Assembly (NCBI RefSeq): GCF_900250115.1
Contig: NZ_LT984803.1
Coordinates: forward strand, 3,499,583-3,563,582
Length of the DNA: 64,000 nt
Source: Cupriavidus taiwanensis
GTDB taxonomy: Bacteria > Pseudomonadota > Gammaproteobacteria > Burkholderiales > Burkholderiaceae
Direction of reading: 5' to 3'
The notes beneath the pieces are model-generated. The model was not told the DNA's origin. It saw only the letters and a program-made list of their open reading frames with translations, and did not search any database. The translations under genes were made by a program, and so were the position numbers. Shown piece by piece: positions 43,189 through 53,399 of the stretch; position 1 is the first letter of the stretch, and the number at the start of each line of letters is the position of its first letter.

Positions 43189-45621
43189 CTATGCCAGTTT
43201 AACGAACAGGATCGAGATCTGCGCACCGACGATCTCGGCACCTTCCATGCGATTGCGCAGTTCGATGCGCGCGCCGTGTTCGTCAATGATCTTCTTTACC
43301 ATCGCGAGCCCGAGACCGGTGCCCTTGGCTTTGGTGGTCACATAAGGCTCGAACGCACGGCTCAGGATGCGTGGTGCAAAACCGGGACCATTGTCCGCAA
43401 TGGTGAGCTTGACGGCCTGCCGGTTCTCGCCGGCAGAATCTTTGTATTCTACAGTCTCGGTGTGCAGAGTGATATGGGGCGCCGCCCTACCGGCCGCGAC
43501 GTTCTCCGCCGCAGCGTCCTGCGCGTTCTGCAGCAGGTTGTGGATGACCTGGCGCAGCTGCGTCGGGTCGCCCTTGATCTCGGGCAGCGCACTGCCCAGC
43601 GTCGGATGGATCACCGGGTGCTCGTGCACCGCCGGATCGTCGATGCCGTACAGGTGCAGCACCTCGGCCACCAGGCTGTTGAGCTGCAGCGATTGCAGCA
43701 CCGCCGGCGGCGTGCGCGCGTAGTCGCGGAAATCATCGACCATGCGCTTCATCGCGGCCACCTGGTTGACGATGGTGGCGGCGCCGCGCTTGAGCACGTC
43801 GGCATCGGTGCCCTCGAGCTTGGGCGAGAGCTTCATCTGCAGGCGCTCGGCCGAGAGCTGGATCGGCGTGAGCGGGTTCTTGATCTCGTGCGCCAGGCGC
43901 CGAGCGACCTCGCCCCACGCCACCGAGCGTTGAGCGGAAATCACATCGGAAATATCGTCGAAGACGATCACATAGCCGGGCTCGTCGCGCTCGCCGCCGG
44001 GCAGGCGCGCGCCGCGCACCAGCAGCGTGAGCGGCTGCTCTTCACCTTGCGGCAGTTCGATCTGCTTTTGCCAGTGCTCGGCACCGCCCAGCACCTCGCT
44101 GGTGTTCTGGTCCGAGAAGGCTTGCCGCACGATCTCGCCGAACGCGCCCATGCCGGGGATCTGTTCCATCGGCAGCCCCATCACCGCGCCGAAGGGCTGG
44201 CGGAAGATGCGCTCGGCGCCGGGGTTGGCGGTGATCAGCACGAAGCGGCGGTCGAACACCAGCACGCCCGCGGTGAGGTTCTGCAGCACGCTTTCGAGGT
44301 AAGCCTTCGACTGCTCCAGCGCGGCGCGGTTTTCTTCCACCGCCAGCCGCGCCTCGGCCAGCTGGCGCGTCATCTGGTTGAACTGCTGCGTCAGCATGCC
44401 CAGTTCGTCGCGGCTCTTCAGCTCGCGCTTGGGCGACAGATCGCCCTCGGCCACTTCCTTGGTTCCCTGCAGCAGCATCAACAGCGGCCGCGCCAGCTGG
44501 CCGCCGAGCAGCAGCGCCAGCATCACCGCGATGAACACCGCCAGGAACAGCGTCAGCGTCAGCGTGCCGATATACATCTTGCGCAGGCCGGTGCGGCCCA
44601 GCGCCTTCTCCTGGTATTCCTGGTACGCGCGCTGGACCTCGTCGGCATTGCGCGCGAGCACCGCCGGCACCGGATGCAGCACCTGCAGGTAGCGCTCTTC
44701 GCGCACGGTCTCCCCGACCAGGCCGAAGCCGCTCGACGGCGAGTCTTCCGGGCTGCGCTCGACCGACAGGCCGGAGCCGGCCCAGCGCGACGAGCGTGAC
44801 AGCGCACGCGGTGCGCTGGCGGCGCCGACCGTATCCTGCGCGGGCCCCGGTGCCGCGCCCAGCGGGATGATCACGCGCAGGCGGTACAGGTGGCTGCTGT
44901 CGACGCGCTCGGCCGCCTGGCCGCCATCGCTCGACGGATCGGTGCCGCCCTCGACCGCGGCATAGCCGCCCGCCAGCCGCGCCTGTTCCGCCAGCACGCC
45001 GGAAGGCAGGTCCGGCACCAGCGAGGCATAGTTGCTGGACGCGGATGCCAGCACGCGGCCGCTGCCGGTGAAGATGGCGGCTTCCTGCACGCCGTATTGC
45101 TCGCGCAGCCGGTTCAGCTGCAGCGAGGTGGCCACGCCGGAGGCGCCGGCCAGCTGCTCGGACATCAACCGCGCCTTGACCTGCAGGTCGGCCAGCGCGC
45201 CGTCGATGGTGGAGCGTCCCAGGTTCAGTCCGGCCTCGAGCGCGGTTTCCACGCGCACGTCGAACCAGGACTCGATGCTGCGCGAGACAAATTGCAGCGA
45301 CACCAGGTAGATCAGCACCCCGGGCAGCACGCCCACCACGCCGAAGAACACCGCGAGCTTGGTCATCAGCCGCGTGCCGAACTTGCCGCGGCGATAGCGC
45401 AGCCACAGCGTGACCGCGAGCGCGCCCACGGTCAGCACCAGCAGCGCGCCGATCACCAGGTTCACCTTGAACAGCAGCGTGAAATAGCGATCGAAGAATT
45501 CGGTATTGGCCGACGCGCCCGCCAGCAGGCCCACCAGCACCAGCGCCAGGAACACGATGATGCCGGCCACGACGCGGTACAGCACGCGCCGGAAGCGGCT
45601 GTCCCACAACGGGTTGCTCAT
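43189..45621 (-). CDS. NtrY-like membrane sensor histidine kinase
   Basis: An 810-residue kinase with two N-terminal helices (VLYRVVAGIIVFLALVLVGL; NLVIGALLVLTVGALAVTLW), another at about 90-110, a large periplasmic or intermembrane region, a helix at about 375-400 (LTLTLFLAVFIAVMLALLL), HAMP, PAS (QNLTAGVLVFDRRFVLITAN), the H-box RRLAHEIKNPLTPI, and an ATPase domain with NLLQNAQDA, DNGPGF and GTGLGLAMVKK. This is the NtrY layout. Its start overlaps the DUF4390 stop as ATGA. In related bacteria such systems affect redox, nitrogen or envelope functions; the signal here is unknown. Confidence 0.92.
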   Translation of the reverse strand: MSNPLWDSRFRRVLYRVVAGIIVFLALVLVGLLAGASANTEFFDRYFTLLFKVNLVIGALLVLTVGALAVTLWLRYRRGKFGTRLMTKLAVFFGVVGVLPGVLIYLVSLQFVSRSIESWFDVRVETALEAGLNLGRSTIDGALADLQVKARLMSEQLAGASGVATSLQLNRLREQYGVQEAAIFTGSGRVLASASSNYASLVPDLPSGVLAEQARLAGGYAAVEGGTDPSSDGGQAAERVDSSHLYRLRVIIPLGAAPGPAQDTVGAASAPRALSRSSRWAGSGLSVERSPEDSPSSGFGLVGETVREERYLQVLHPVPAVLARNADEVQRAYQEYQEKALGRTGLRKMYIGTLTLTLFLAVFIAVMLALLLGGQLARPLLMLLQGTKEVAEGDLSPKRELKSRDELGMLTQQFNQMTRQLAEARLAVEENRAALEQSKAYLESVLQNLTAGVLVFDRRFVLITANPGAERIFRQPFGAVMGLPMEQIPGMGAFGEIVRQAFSDQNTSEVLGGAEHWQKQIELPQGEEQPLTLLVRGARLPGGERDEPGYVIVFDDISDVISAQRSVAWGEVARRLAHEIKNPLTPIQLSAERLQMKLSPKLEGTDADVLKRGAATIVNQVAAMKRMVDDFRDYARTPPAVLQSLQLNSLVAEVLHLYGIDDPAVHEHPVIHPTLGSALPEIKGDPTQLRQVIHNLLQNAQDAAAENVAAGRAAPHITLHTETVEYKDSAGENRQAVKLTIADNGPGFAPRILSRAFEPYVTTKAKGTGLGLAMVKKIIDEHGARIELRNRMEGAEIVGAQISILFVKLA

Positions 45622-46472
45622 GGCTGGCCCGGCGCGGGCTGCGCCAGCATCGCCGGCGACAGCGCGTACGACGCGGCCTGCAGATACAGCCCGCGTCCTT
45701 CCACCAGGACACGCTCGTTGGCCGCGGCCGGCATCGAGGCCGGAGACGGTGCGGGCGCGGGCAGGGTCGGCGAGGCCGGCAGCGCGGGCGATGCGGGCAA
45801 CGCGGGCGGCGGTGCCGGCGGCTGCGGCGGTGGCGCGGGCGGCGCGCTCAGGTCGGTCGGCACGGTGTAGGTGAAGCGCCGCCAGTCGGACGCCAGGTTC
45901 CAGTCGCGCGTGTTGACGGCGTTGATCTGGAACGGCTTGGGCAACTGCGACAGGTCCAGCCGCATGCGCACTTCGGCGTTGTAGGTCTCGCCGGGCTTGA
46001 CCGCGTTGCGCTCGAACACGCGCCAGCCGCGCACGCGCTGGATAAACTGCAGCGCGCTCTTCAGCCGCGTGAACGGCAGCTGCAGGCCGCCGGTGGAGAT
46101 GCGGTACTGGCGTGTCAGCGGCTGGTACGACAGCCGCACGCTGCGGGTGGTGTTGACCGGCTTGTCGTCGAACCAGTACCAGCGCGAGCGCGACAGCTGG
46201 AAGTCGACCGCGAAATACAGCGAGATGCCCTTGTGCAGCGCGTCCTCGAGCGCGGGCGGCAGGTCGAAGTCGAAGCTGGCGGCAAGCTCGAAGCCGCCGT
46301 CCTGGTATTCGACGCGGGCCTCGGTGGCTTCGATCACCTGTGCCTGCGCCGCGCGGGGCAGCCACAGCACGGCGGCCAGCGCCAGCAGCAGCGCGAGTGC
46401 CCGGCGCGCCAGCCGTCCGCAGCGGAGGTCCACTTCAACGCGAAAGCCTGACAGGCGCGGCATGCTCGGCAT
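45618..46472 (-). CDS. DUF4390 domain protein
   Basis: A 284-residue protein with a basic N-terminus and a hydrophobic helix (about 24-44) ending AAQAQ, probably a signal peptide. The DUF4390 domain follows: EATEARVEYQDGGFELAASF, DALHKGISLYFAVDF, RWYWFDDKPVN, RQYRISTGGLQLPF and WNLASDWRRFTYTVP. The tail is Pro/Ala-rich. DUF4390 genes sit next to NtrY-like kinases in most Burkholderiales. An ATGA overlap with the kinase and a 9-bp gap after rsmB support one operon; a signal-sensing partner for the kinase is plausible but unproven. Confidence 0.88.
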   Translation of the reverse strand: MPSMPRLSGFRVEVDLRCGRLARRALALLLALAAVLWLPRAAQAQVIEATEARVEYQDGGFELAASFDFDLPPALEDALHKGISLYFAVDFQLSRSRWYWFDDKPVNTTRSVRLSYQPLTRQYRISTGGLQLPFTRLKSALQFIQRVRGWRVFERNAVKPGETYNAEVRMRLDLSQLPKPFQINAVNTRDWNLASDWRRFTYTVPTDLSAPPAPPPQPPAPPPALPASPALPASPTLPAPAPSPASMPAAANERVLVEGRGLYLQAASYALSPAMLAQPAPGQP

Positions 46473-46481
46473 CGGATCAGA

Positions 46482-47921
46482 TCAGGCGCGTTTCTGGAAG
46501 CGGGCGTAGAAGAAGCCATCGTGATCGGATGGCAGGCTGGTACCGTCGGTGCCGCCGGTGCTGTCAAGGGTGGCCTTGGCACCGTCCGGGCCCGCGGCAA
46601 GCGTTGCTTGGGTGCCGGGCAGCAGCTGTCCCGGCGCCTGCAATCGTATCGCATCCGCCAGTTGCTCACCAAACCAGCGCGCCTGCTCCTCGCCCTCCGT
46701 TGGGAAAATAGAACAGGTGACATAGACCAGGATGCCGCCCGGCTTGAGCAGGGGCCACAGCTGCGAGACGATGCGGCGTTGCTCGGTGATGAGCTTGGCG
46801 ATATCGGTTTCGCGGCGCAGCCAGCGGATATCGGGATGGCGCCGCACGATGCCCGAGGCCGAGCACGGCACGTCAGCGAGGATGCGGTCGAACGGCTGTC
46901 CGTCCCACCAGTCGGCGGGCCGGCTGGCATCGCCGACCACGATCTTCGCCGACTTGCCCAGGCGCGCCAGGTTCTCGCCGATGCGGGTGGCGCGCTGCGC
47001 GTCGCTCTCGACCGCGGTCACTTCGATATCGGCCAGCTCAAGCAAATGCCCGGTCTTGCCGCCGGGCGCCGCGCAGGCATCGAGCACGCGCATGCCGTCG
47101 GCCACCTCGAGCAGCGGTGCGGCCAGTTGCGCGCCAGCGTCCTGCACCGAGACCACGCCTTCGGCAAAGCCCGGCAGCTGGTTCACCGGGACCGCGCGCA
47201 CCAGGCGCACGGCCTGCGGACCGACGACGTGCCCGGCCAGGCCGGCATTGGCGAGGTCGGTGCGGTACTGCTGCACCGACACGCGCGCGGTGTTGACGCG
47301 TACCGTCATCGGCGGGCGCACGTTGGCGCTGGCGGCCAGCGCCATCCACCGGTCGGGGTAGGCCTCGCGCAGCATGCGCAGCCACCACGGCGGCAGGTTC
47401 CAGCGCGCCTGCTCGTCGCGGTTGACCTCGGCCAGCAGCGCCTTGCGTTCGCGCAGGAAACGGCGCAGCACCGCGTTGACCAGTCCGCGCGCATGCGCAG
47501 TCTTGGGTTCGGAGGCGGCCGCGCTGACCGCCTGGTCGACCACCGTGAAGGTGCTGTAGCCCGGCCGGCCCGCGTCGGTGTCGTGGCGCGCCGGGTCGGC
47601 GCCTTCGTGCCGCTCGCGCGGGCCCGGCCCGTGTTCCAGCAACAGGGCCAGCGCCACCGCCAGCAGCGAATCGACCTGCGCACCGGGCGGGCGCGTCACC
47701 AGCCTGGTCACCAGCGCGCGCGCGGTGCCGAACTGGCGCATGGTGCGGTAGGCGATATCCTGCAGCGCGCCGCGGGTGGCGGCATCGCGCACGCGGTCCA
47801 GCCGCAGTTGCGCGGCGGCGTCCTCGATCGCCTGGGGCAAGGCCGTGCCTTCGCTGACGGCGCGCACCGCGGTGGCGGCACCAAGCATCTGGAAGGCAAG
47901 CGAATCGGGAGGCAGGCGCAT
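46482..47921 (-). CDS. rsmB: 16S rRNA (cytosine-967-C5)-methyltransferase RsmB
   Basis: AdoMet-dependent methylation of C967 in 16S rRNA, 479 residues. A NusB-like RNA-binding domain fills the first 150 or so residues. The Rossmann domain has VLDACAAPGGKTGHLLEL, the motif IV Cys in DVPCSASG and the catalytic Cys in VTCSIFP. Two low-complexity inserts (near HEGADPARHDTDAGRPG and after QATLAAGPDG) lengthen it slightly. The ATG at 47921 is chosen; an upstream GTG at 48005 would add 28 residues. Confidence 0.94.
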   Translation of the reverse strand: MRLPPDSLAFQMLGAATAVRAVSEGTALPQAIEDAAAQLRLDRVRDAATRGALQDIAYRTMRQFGTARALVTRLVTRPPGAQVDSLLAVALALLLEHGPGPRERHEGADPARHDTDAGRPGYSTFTVVDQAVSAAASEPKTAHARGLVNAVLRRFLRERKALLAEVNRDEQARWNLPPWWLRMLREAYPDRWMALAASANVRPPMTVRVNTARVSVQQYRTDLANAGLAGHVVGPQAVRLVRAVPVNQLPGFAEGVVSVQDAGAQLAAPLLEVADGMRVLDACAAPGGKTGHLLELADIEVTAVESDAQRATRIGENLARLGKSAKIVVGDASRPADWWDGQPFDRILADVPCSASGIVRRHPDIRWLRRETDIAKLITEQRRIVSQLWPLLKPGGILVYVTCSIFPTEGEEQARWFGEQLADAIRLQAPGQLLPGTQATLAAGPDGAKATLDSTGGTDGTSLPSDHDGFFYARFQKRA

Positions 47922-48061
47922 ATCGGTCAGGCGGCGGATCAGGCAGCGGGTAAGGCGTGAATCGGGAAGGCGTGGGCGCGGGCCAAAAAAAGCCCGCCGG
48001 TCCACGCGGAACAGCGGGCAGTTTACCTTGTGCCGGGGCCGCGCCCCGGATTTCCGGCGGC

Positions 48062-48922
48062 TCAGGCCGGGTAGGTGCCGGTCTGTGCCATCTGCATCAG
48101 GCGCGCGATGCGTTCCTCGGTGGCCGGATGGGTCGAGAACAGGTTGGCGATGCCGCCGCCGGACAGCGGGTTCATGATCATCATCTGCGCCGTCGCCGGA
48201 TGCTCCTCGGCGGCCTGGAACGGGATGCCCTGCGCGTAGCGATGGATCTTGTCGAGCGCGCTGGCCAGCGCCTGCGGGTCGCCGCTGATCTCGGCGCCGC
48301 CGCGGTCGGCTTCGAATTCACGCGCGCGCGAGATCGCCATCTGGATCAGCGACGCCGCCAGCGGCGCCAGGATCGCGACGGCAATGCCGGCGATAGGGTT
48401 GGTGCGGTTGCCGTTCTCGTCACGCCCGCCGAAGAACATCGCCATATTCGCCAGGGCCGAGATCGCGCCGGCCATGGTGGCGGCGATGGTGGAGGTCAGG
48501 ATGTCGCGGTGGCGCACATGCGCCAGCTCGTGCGCCATCACGCCGCGCAGCTCGCGCTCGGACAGCACGCGCAGGATGCCGGTGGTGGCCGCCACCGCGG
48601 CGTGTTCCGGATTGCGCCCGGTGGCAAAGGCGTTGGGCGCGTCTTCGTTGATCAGGTAGACGCGCGGCATCGGCAGGCCGGCGCGCTGCGCCAGGTCCTG
48701 CACCATGCCGTAGAACTGCGGGGCGCTGCCGGCATCGACTTCCTGCGCGTTGTACATGCGCAGGACCATCTTGTCCGAGAACCAGTAGGAGAAGAAGTTC
48801 ATGCCCAGCGCGATCAGCAGCGCGAACATCATGCCGCTGCGTCCGCCGATCATGCCGCCGATGACGATGAACAGCGCCGTGATGGCCGCCATCAGCATGA
48901 AGGTCTTGACCCAGTTGAACAT
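48062..48922 (-). CDS. htpX: Membrane zinc metalloprotease HtpX
   Basis: Inner-membrane quality-control protease of 286 residues (M48 family). N-terminal helices at about 5-50, the zinc motif [10 protein letters not shown] near residue 131, helices at about 145-200, and the third ligand Glu in [14 protein letters not shown]. It degrades misfolded membrane proteins together with FtsH. It lies between fmt and rsmB, the usual order in this group. Confidence 0.96.
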   Translation of the reverse strand: MFNWVKTFMLMAAITALFIVIGGMIGGRSGMMFALLIALGMNFFSYWFSDKMVLRMYNAQEVDAGSAPQFYGMVQDLAQRAGLPMPRVYLINEDAPNAFATGRNPEHAAVAATTGILRVLSERELRGVMAHELAHVRHRDILTSTIAATMAGAISALANMAMFFGGRDENGNRTNPIAGIAVAILAPLAASLIQMAISRAREFEADRGGAEISGDPQALASALDKIHRYAQGIPFQAAEEHPATAQMMIMNPLSGGGIANLFSTHPATEERIARLMQMAQTGTYPA

Positions 48923-49104
48923 TGCGGTGATCTCCGTGTAATCGTGACGCGCCCCGGATAAGCGGGCGCGATGCCCGTTAGATAGGGGCTGATCGCGGAA
49001 AATTCAACGCCCGTTCAGCGGGCTATGCAAGGTTGCGCATGCGCGGCAGACGCGGGCGCTGTCGGCGGCACTTCAAGCCTCAGGTGCGGCAAAGGGCTGC
49101 CCGC

Positions 49105-50118
49105 TCACGCCGCCGCGGCGCCATTGTCGGGCACCGCGCAGCGCGTGCCCGGGGGCAGCGGCAGGCCTTGCAGGAACTGCTGCGCCGGCTGGCGGCGGCC
49201 GCCCGGCTTCTGCAGCTCGGTGACCTGCAGCGCGCTGCCTTCGCCGCAGGCGATCAGGATGCCGGCGGCGTCGGCGGCCAGCACCGTGCCTGGCGGATGT
49301 GGCAGGCTGCTGGCCGCCGCCAGCGGCACCGCCTGCCAGCACTTGATCACGGTGTCGCCGACCTGCACGGTGGCGCCCGGGAACGGGTTGAAGGCGCGCA
49401 CCTGGTTGGCCAGCTCGGCGGCCGGGCGGCGCAGGTCCAGCGGGGCTTCGTCCTTGGCGATCTTCTCGGCGTAGGTGACGCCTTGCTCCGGTTGCGGTGT
49501 GGCCGGCAGCGGGCGGCCGGCGTCCAGTTGCCGCAGCGCATCCACGATCATGCGCGCGCCGAGCGCGGCCAGGGCGTCGTGCAGCGTGCCGGTGGTGTCG
49601 TCCGCGCCGATCGGTACCGCCTCGCGCGTGAGCATGTCGCCGGTGTCCAGGCCCTCGTCCATCTGCATCAGCGTGATGCCGGTCTCGGCGTCGCCTGCCT
49701 CGATGGCGCGGTGGATCGGCGCCGCGCCGCGCCAGCGCGGCAGCAGCGAGCCGTGGATATTCAGGCAGCCCAGCCGCGGCAGCGTCAGCACCTCGGCCGG
49801 CAGGATCAGGCCGTAGGCCGCCACCACCATGACATCGGGCGCGAGGCCGGCGAGGGTTTCGATGGCCGCGGCGGCCTCCTGCGGATACTTGCCGTGGCGG
49901 CGCAGCGAACGTGGCTGCAGCACCGGCGCCAGGCCATTGGCGACGGCGAACTGCTTCACCGGGCTGGCCTGCAGCTGCATGCCGCGGCCGGCGGGCCGAT
50001 CGGGCTGGGTCAGCACCGCGACCACCGGAAAGCCGGCGGCGTGGATGGCTTCCAGCGCGAGGCGCGCAAACTCGGGCGTGCCGGCAAAGGCGACACGCAA
50101 GGGGCTGGCTTGGGACAT
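49105..50118 (-). CDS. fmt: Methionyl-tRNA formyltransferase
   Basis: Formylates initiator Met-tRNA using 10-formyl-tetrahydrofolate, 337 residues. [18 protein letters not shown] starts the Rossmann core. The catalytic block is [21 protein letters not shown] (Asn and His) with Asp in [10 protein letters not shown]. The C-terminal OB-like domain has [10 protein letters not shown]. The start at 50118 gives the standard N-terminus. It follows def by 153 bp. Confidence 0.96.
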   Translation of the reverse strand: MSQASPLRVAFAGTPEFARLALEAIHAAGFPVVAVLTQPDRPAGRGMQLQASPVKQFAVANGLAPVLQPRSLRRHGKYPQEAAAAIETLAGLAPDVMVVAAYGLILPAEVLTLPRLGCLNIHGSLLPRWRGAAPIHRAIEAGDAETGITLMQMDEGLDTGDMLTREAVPIGADDTTGTLHDALAALGARMIVDALRQLDAGRPLPATPQPEQGVTYAEKIAKDEAPLDLRRPAAELANQVRAFNPFPGATVQVGDTVIKCWQAVPLAAASSLPHPPGTVLAADAAGILIACGEGSALQVTELQKPGGRRQPAQQFLQGLPLPPGTRCAVPDNGAAAA

Positions 50119-50271
50119 GGCAGGTTCCGTGGCCTGAAATGGCACCGGCCGCTGTAGCGGCCGGTATCGTGGTTCTTCGGAAGTCATAAAGATAACAGAC
50201 CCCGCGCCGCTGCCGCACGCGGGTGGCCGGATTCCGGCGCGCTGTTACATCTTTATTGCCGCCACGGCGGC

Positions 50272-50778
50272 TTACATGCGGGTGCGTTCGCGCTTCTGCA
50301 GCTTGCTCTTGATGCGGTTCAGCTTGAGCGGCGACAGGTACTCGACGAAGACCTTGCCGCGCAGGTGATCGATCTCGTGCTGGATGCAGACCGCCAGCAG
50401 GTCGTCGGCGTCGAGCTCGAAGCTTTCGCCCTTCTCGTTGAGCGCGCGCACGCGCACGCGGTCGGGGCGCTCGACCCGGTCATAGACCTCGGGCACCGAC
50501 AGGCAGCCCTCTTCCCACACCTTGCGGTTGTCGCTGGCCCAGACGATCTCCGGGTTGATGAAGACCTGGAGCTGGTCACGCGTTTCCGAGATGTCGATCA
50601 CCACCACCTGCTCGTGCACGTTGACCTGGGTCGCGGCCAGGCCGATGCCGGGCGCTTCGTACATGGTTTCCGCCATGTCCTTGACCAGCTGGCGGATGCG
50701 GTCGTCCACCGCGGCCACGGGTTTGGCAACGGTGTGCAGGCGGGGATCGGGGTAGGTCAGGATGTCGAGTTTTGCCAT
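50272..50778 (-). CDS. def: Peptide deformylase
   Basis: Removes the formyl group from nascent peptides, 168 residues. The three active-site motifs are [15 protein letters not shown] and QHEIDHL, with Cys and two His binding Fe(II). [14 protein letters not shown] is a standard start; the ATG five codons upstream is less likely. It heads the def-fmt-htpX-rsmB run, divergent from the LysM gene. Confidence 0.97.
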   Translation of the reverse strand: MAKLDILTYPDPRLHTVAKPVAAVDDRIRQLVKDMAETMYEAPGIGLAATQVNVHEQVVVIDISETRDQLQVFINPEIVWASDNRKVWEEGCLSVPEVYDRVERPDRVRVRALNEKGESFELDADDLLAVCIQHEIDHLRGKVFVEYLSPLKLNRIKSKLQKRERTRM

Positions 50779-50938
50779 GATGCTGGGGCGCAACGCCGGC
50801 TGCTGCCGGCAACCGGGCCGCGTTGCGGCGGCGGATGTTTACATGCAGAATCGGGGCGCAAGTACAAAAATTCAAGGCGCGCCGCAACGGGCACGCTCTC
50901 CCGGGTCAATCCGGCCGAACCACCGGCCGGTCAGGAAA

Positions 50939-52120
50939 ATGCGCGATCTTACCAAAGAACACCAGGCGGCGTCGGGCCGCAGGCTGCACGCGTTCATCCC
51001 CAGATTTGCATATCCGTTATTGAGTGCCGCGGCCTTTACCGCCGTGGCCGCGCCAGCTGCCACGGCGGCTGACCTGGCGGTCACCCCGGCCCAGCAGGCC
51101 GAGGCCCAGCGCAGCGCCCGGCAAGGCATTCCCGTGGCCGATCTTGCCGCCAACGCGCCATCGCAATATACCGTGCGCGCCGGCGACACGCTGTGGGGCA
51201 TCTCGGGCCGCTTCCTGCGCCAGCCCTGGCGCTGGCCCGAACTCTGGGGCATGAACCAGCAGCAGATCCGCAATCCGCACCTGATCTACCCGGGCCAGAT
51301 CCTGTACCTGATCCAGCGCGACGGGCGGGCCTGGCTGTCGACCGCGCCGGGTGCCAGCGACACCGTGCGCCTGTCGCCGCAGGTGCGCAGCGGCGCCGCC
51401 GACGGCGCCGCCATCCAGAGCATCCCCGCCGCCGAGATCGAGCCCTTCCTGATCCGGCCGCTGGTGGTCGACCAGGACACGCTGGACACCTCGGCACGCA
51501 TCGTCGCGGTGTCCGAGTCGCGCGTCATCCTGGGCCGCGACGACACCGGCTACGCCCGCGGCATCCCGGCGGACGCGCCGCAGGGCAGCGACTGGCAGGC
51601 CTACCGCCCGCTCACCCCGGTGCGCGATCCCGTGACCCAGGCCCTGCTCGGCTACGAGGCCGAATATGAAGGCAATGTGCGGCTGGCACGCGGCGCGCAG
51701 GGTCCGGACGCGGTCTCGACCCTGCAGGTCACGCAGGCCAGGCAAGAGATGGGCGTCGGCACGCTGCTGATGCCGCAGCCTGCGCGCGAGGCCTTGCGCT
51801 ACGTGCCGCACGCACCCGATGCGCAGCTCGACGGCCGCGTCGCCAAGGTCTATGGCGGAGTCGAGTTCGGTGGCGCCAGGCAGGTCGTGGTGCTCAACCT
51901 CGGCAGCCAGGCCGGGGTGGAACCGGGCCACGTGCTGGCCCTGTCGCGCGCCGGCGAAACCGTGACCGACAAGACCGACAGCAACCGGGCCATCCGGCTG
52001 CCGGACGAGCGCTACGGGCTGGCCTTCGTCTTCCGCGTGTTTCCCGGCGTCTCGTATGCGCTGGTCACCGACGCTTCCAACGTGATCGCGGTGGGCGACC
52101 GCGCCACCTCGCCGCGCTGA
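50939..52120 (+). CDS. LysM-domain secreted protein
   Basis: A 393-residue envelope protein. The signal peptide (about 1-42) has a basic start and ends PAATAA-D. One LysM peptidoglycan-binding domain spans YTVRAGDTLWGISGRFLRQP to YPGQILYL near residues 80-130. The long C-terminal part, with GRVAKVYGGVEFGGARQVVV and GVEPGHVLALSRAGE, looks like an outer-membrane-associated FlgT-type beta-rich region. The ATG at 50939 has AGGAA upstream. Such genes sit directly before dprA in Burkholderiales; they probably bind cell wall. It is divergent from def. Confidence 0.9.
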   Translation: MRDLTKEHQAASGRRLHAFIPRFAYPLLSAAAFTAVAAPAATAADLAVTPAQQAEAQRSARQGIPVADLAANAPSQYTVRAGDTLWGISGRFLRQPWRWPELWGMNQQQIRNPHLIYPGQILYLIQRDGRAWLSTAPGASDTVRLSPQVRSGAADGAAIQSIPAAEIEPFLIRPLVVDQDTLDTSARIVAVSESRVILGRDDTGYARGIPADAPQGSDWQAYRPLTPVRDPVTQALLGYEAEYEGNVRLARGAQGPDAVSTLQVTQARQEMGVGTLLMPQPAREALRYVPHAPDAQLDGRVAKVYGGVEFGGARQVVVLNLGSQAGVEPGHVLALSRAGETVTDKTDSNRAIRLPDERYGLAFVFRVFPGVSYALVTDASNVIAVGDRATSPR

Positions 52121-52130
52121 GCCGCTCTTG

Positions 52131-53318
52131 GTGACATCCCCGGCGGCGCCTGTCGGCGCCGCATCTCCTTGCCATGCCGGCGCCGGCGCGCCAGCCGCCT
52201 GTCGCGATGCCGACGACCTGAAGGCCTGGCTGCAGCTGGCTTGTGCCCCCGGCGTCGGCCCGGTCGCGGTGCGCCTGCTGCTGGCGGCGTTCGGCCTGCC
52301 GCGGCAGGTGCTGGCGCAGAGCGTGACGGCACTGTCCACCGTGGTCCCGGCCAGGCTGGCCCGCGCGGTGGTGGCCAGCCCGGCGACCGGGCTCGCGGCC
52401 CTGGTCGAACGCACGCTGGCGTGGCTCGGCACGCCCGGCAACCAGCTGGTGACGCTGGCCGATGACGCCTACCCGCGCCGCCTGTTCGATCTGCACGATC
52501 CGCCGCCGCTGCTATATATCAAAGGCGATCCCGCGCTGCTGGCGCGTCCGGCGGTCGCCATCGTCGGCGCGCGCAATGCCACCGAGCAGGGTAAGCGCGA
52601 TGCGCAGGCGTTCGGGCGCGAGCTGTCCGAGGCGGGCCTGACGGTGATCTCCGGCCTGGCGCTGGGGATCGACGCCGCCGCCCATGCCGGCGGCCTGCTT
52701 GGCTGCGGCGGCACCGTCGCGATCACGGGGACGGGGGCCGACCGGGTCTATCCCGCCGACAACCTGGCCCTGGCCCATGAGGTCGCCCGGCGGGGCGCAG
52801 TGGTCACCGAATTCCCGCTGGGCATGCAGGGCCTGCCGGCCAACTTCCCGCGCCGCAACCGCATCATCGCGGCGCTGGCGCACGGGGTGCTGGTGGTGGA
52901 GGCCGCGGCGCGATCGGGCTCGCTGATCACCGCGCGGCTGGCCGCGGAACTCGGGCGCGAGGTGTTCGCGGTGCCGGGATCGATCCACGCGCCGCTGTCG
53001 CAGGGTTGCCATCTGCTGATTCGTCAGGGCGCCAAGCTGGTGGAGCGCACCGGGGACGTGCTCGAGGAAATCAACCTCGGGCCGGCCGCGCCGGTGCCTG
53101 GCCTGCCGCCGGCGCGGGCCGAGGCTTCGGACCAGTCTGAATTTGCCGATCCCGCCGACCCCCTGCTAGCCGCCCTCGGATACGATCCGGTTACGCTGGA
53201 TGCGCTGTGCGAGCGCAGCGGCCAGCCCCCGGACGCCGCCGCGGCCCGCCTGCTGGAACTGGAACTGGCCGGGCATGCCGAGCGTCTACCGGGAAACCTG
53301 TTCCGACGCCTTGCGTGA
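52131..53318 (+). CDS. dprA: DNA-processing protein DprA
   Basis: Single-strand DNA-binding RecA loader used in natural transformation and recombination, 395 residues. The Rossmann-like DprA core has VAIVGARNATEQGKRDAQAF, TVISGLALGIDAAAHAGGL, TVAITGTGADRVYP and FPRRNRIIAALA. A C-terminal winged helix (DPVTLDALCERSG...) completes it. The start is either TTG at 52128 or GTG at 52131, ten bases after the LysM stop; both lack a good ribosome site, so translation may be coupled. Confidence 0.94.
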   Translation: MTSPAAPVGAASPCHAGAGAPAACRDADDLKAWLQLACAPGVGPVAVRLLLAAFGLPRQVLAQSVTALSTVVPARLARAVVASPATGLAALVERTLAWLGTPGNQLVTLADDAYPRRLFDLHDPPPLLYIKGDPALLARPAVAIVGARNATEQGKRDAQAFGRELSEAGLTVISGLALGIDAAAHAGGLLGCGGTVAITGTGADRVYPADNLALAHEVARRGAVVTEFPLGMQGLPANFPRRNRIIAALAHGVLVVEAAARSGSLITARLAAELGREVFAVPGSIHAPLSQGCHLLIRQGAKLVERTGDVLEEINLGPAAPVPGLPPARAEASDQSEFADPADPLLAALGYDPVTLDALCERSGQPPDAAAARLLELELAGHAERLPGNLFRRLA

Positions 53319-53399
53319 AGGCCGCGCCGGGCAGCGCGCGCAATACCGATACAATCGCCGACTGTCCGTGTGTCGCGGGCACCTCATGTTTCCGATGCC

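Noticed and set aside
50192..50260. Long hairpin between def and fmt (TAACAG...CTGTTA plus CGCGCC...GGCGCG)
   Set aside because: The arms are interrupted and there is no T-run. It could pair by chance in GC-rich DNA, so it is not listed as a terminator.
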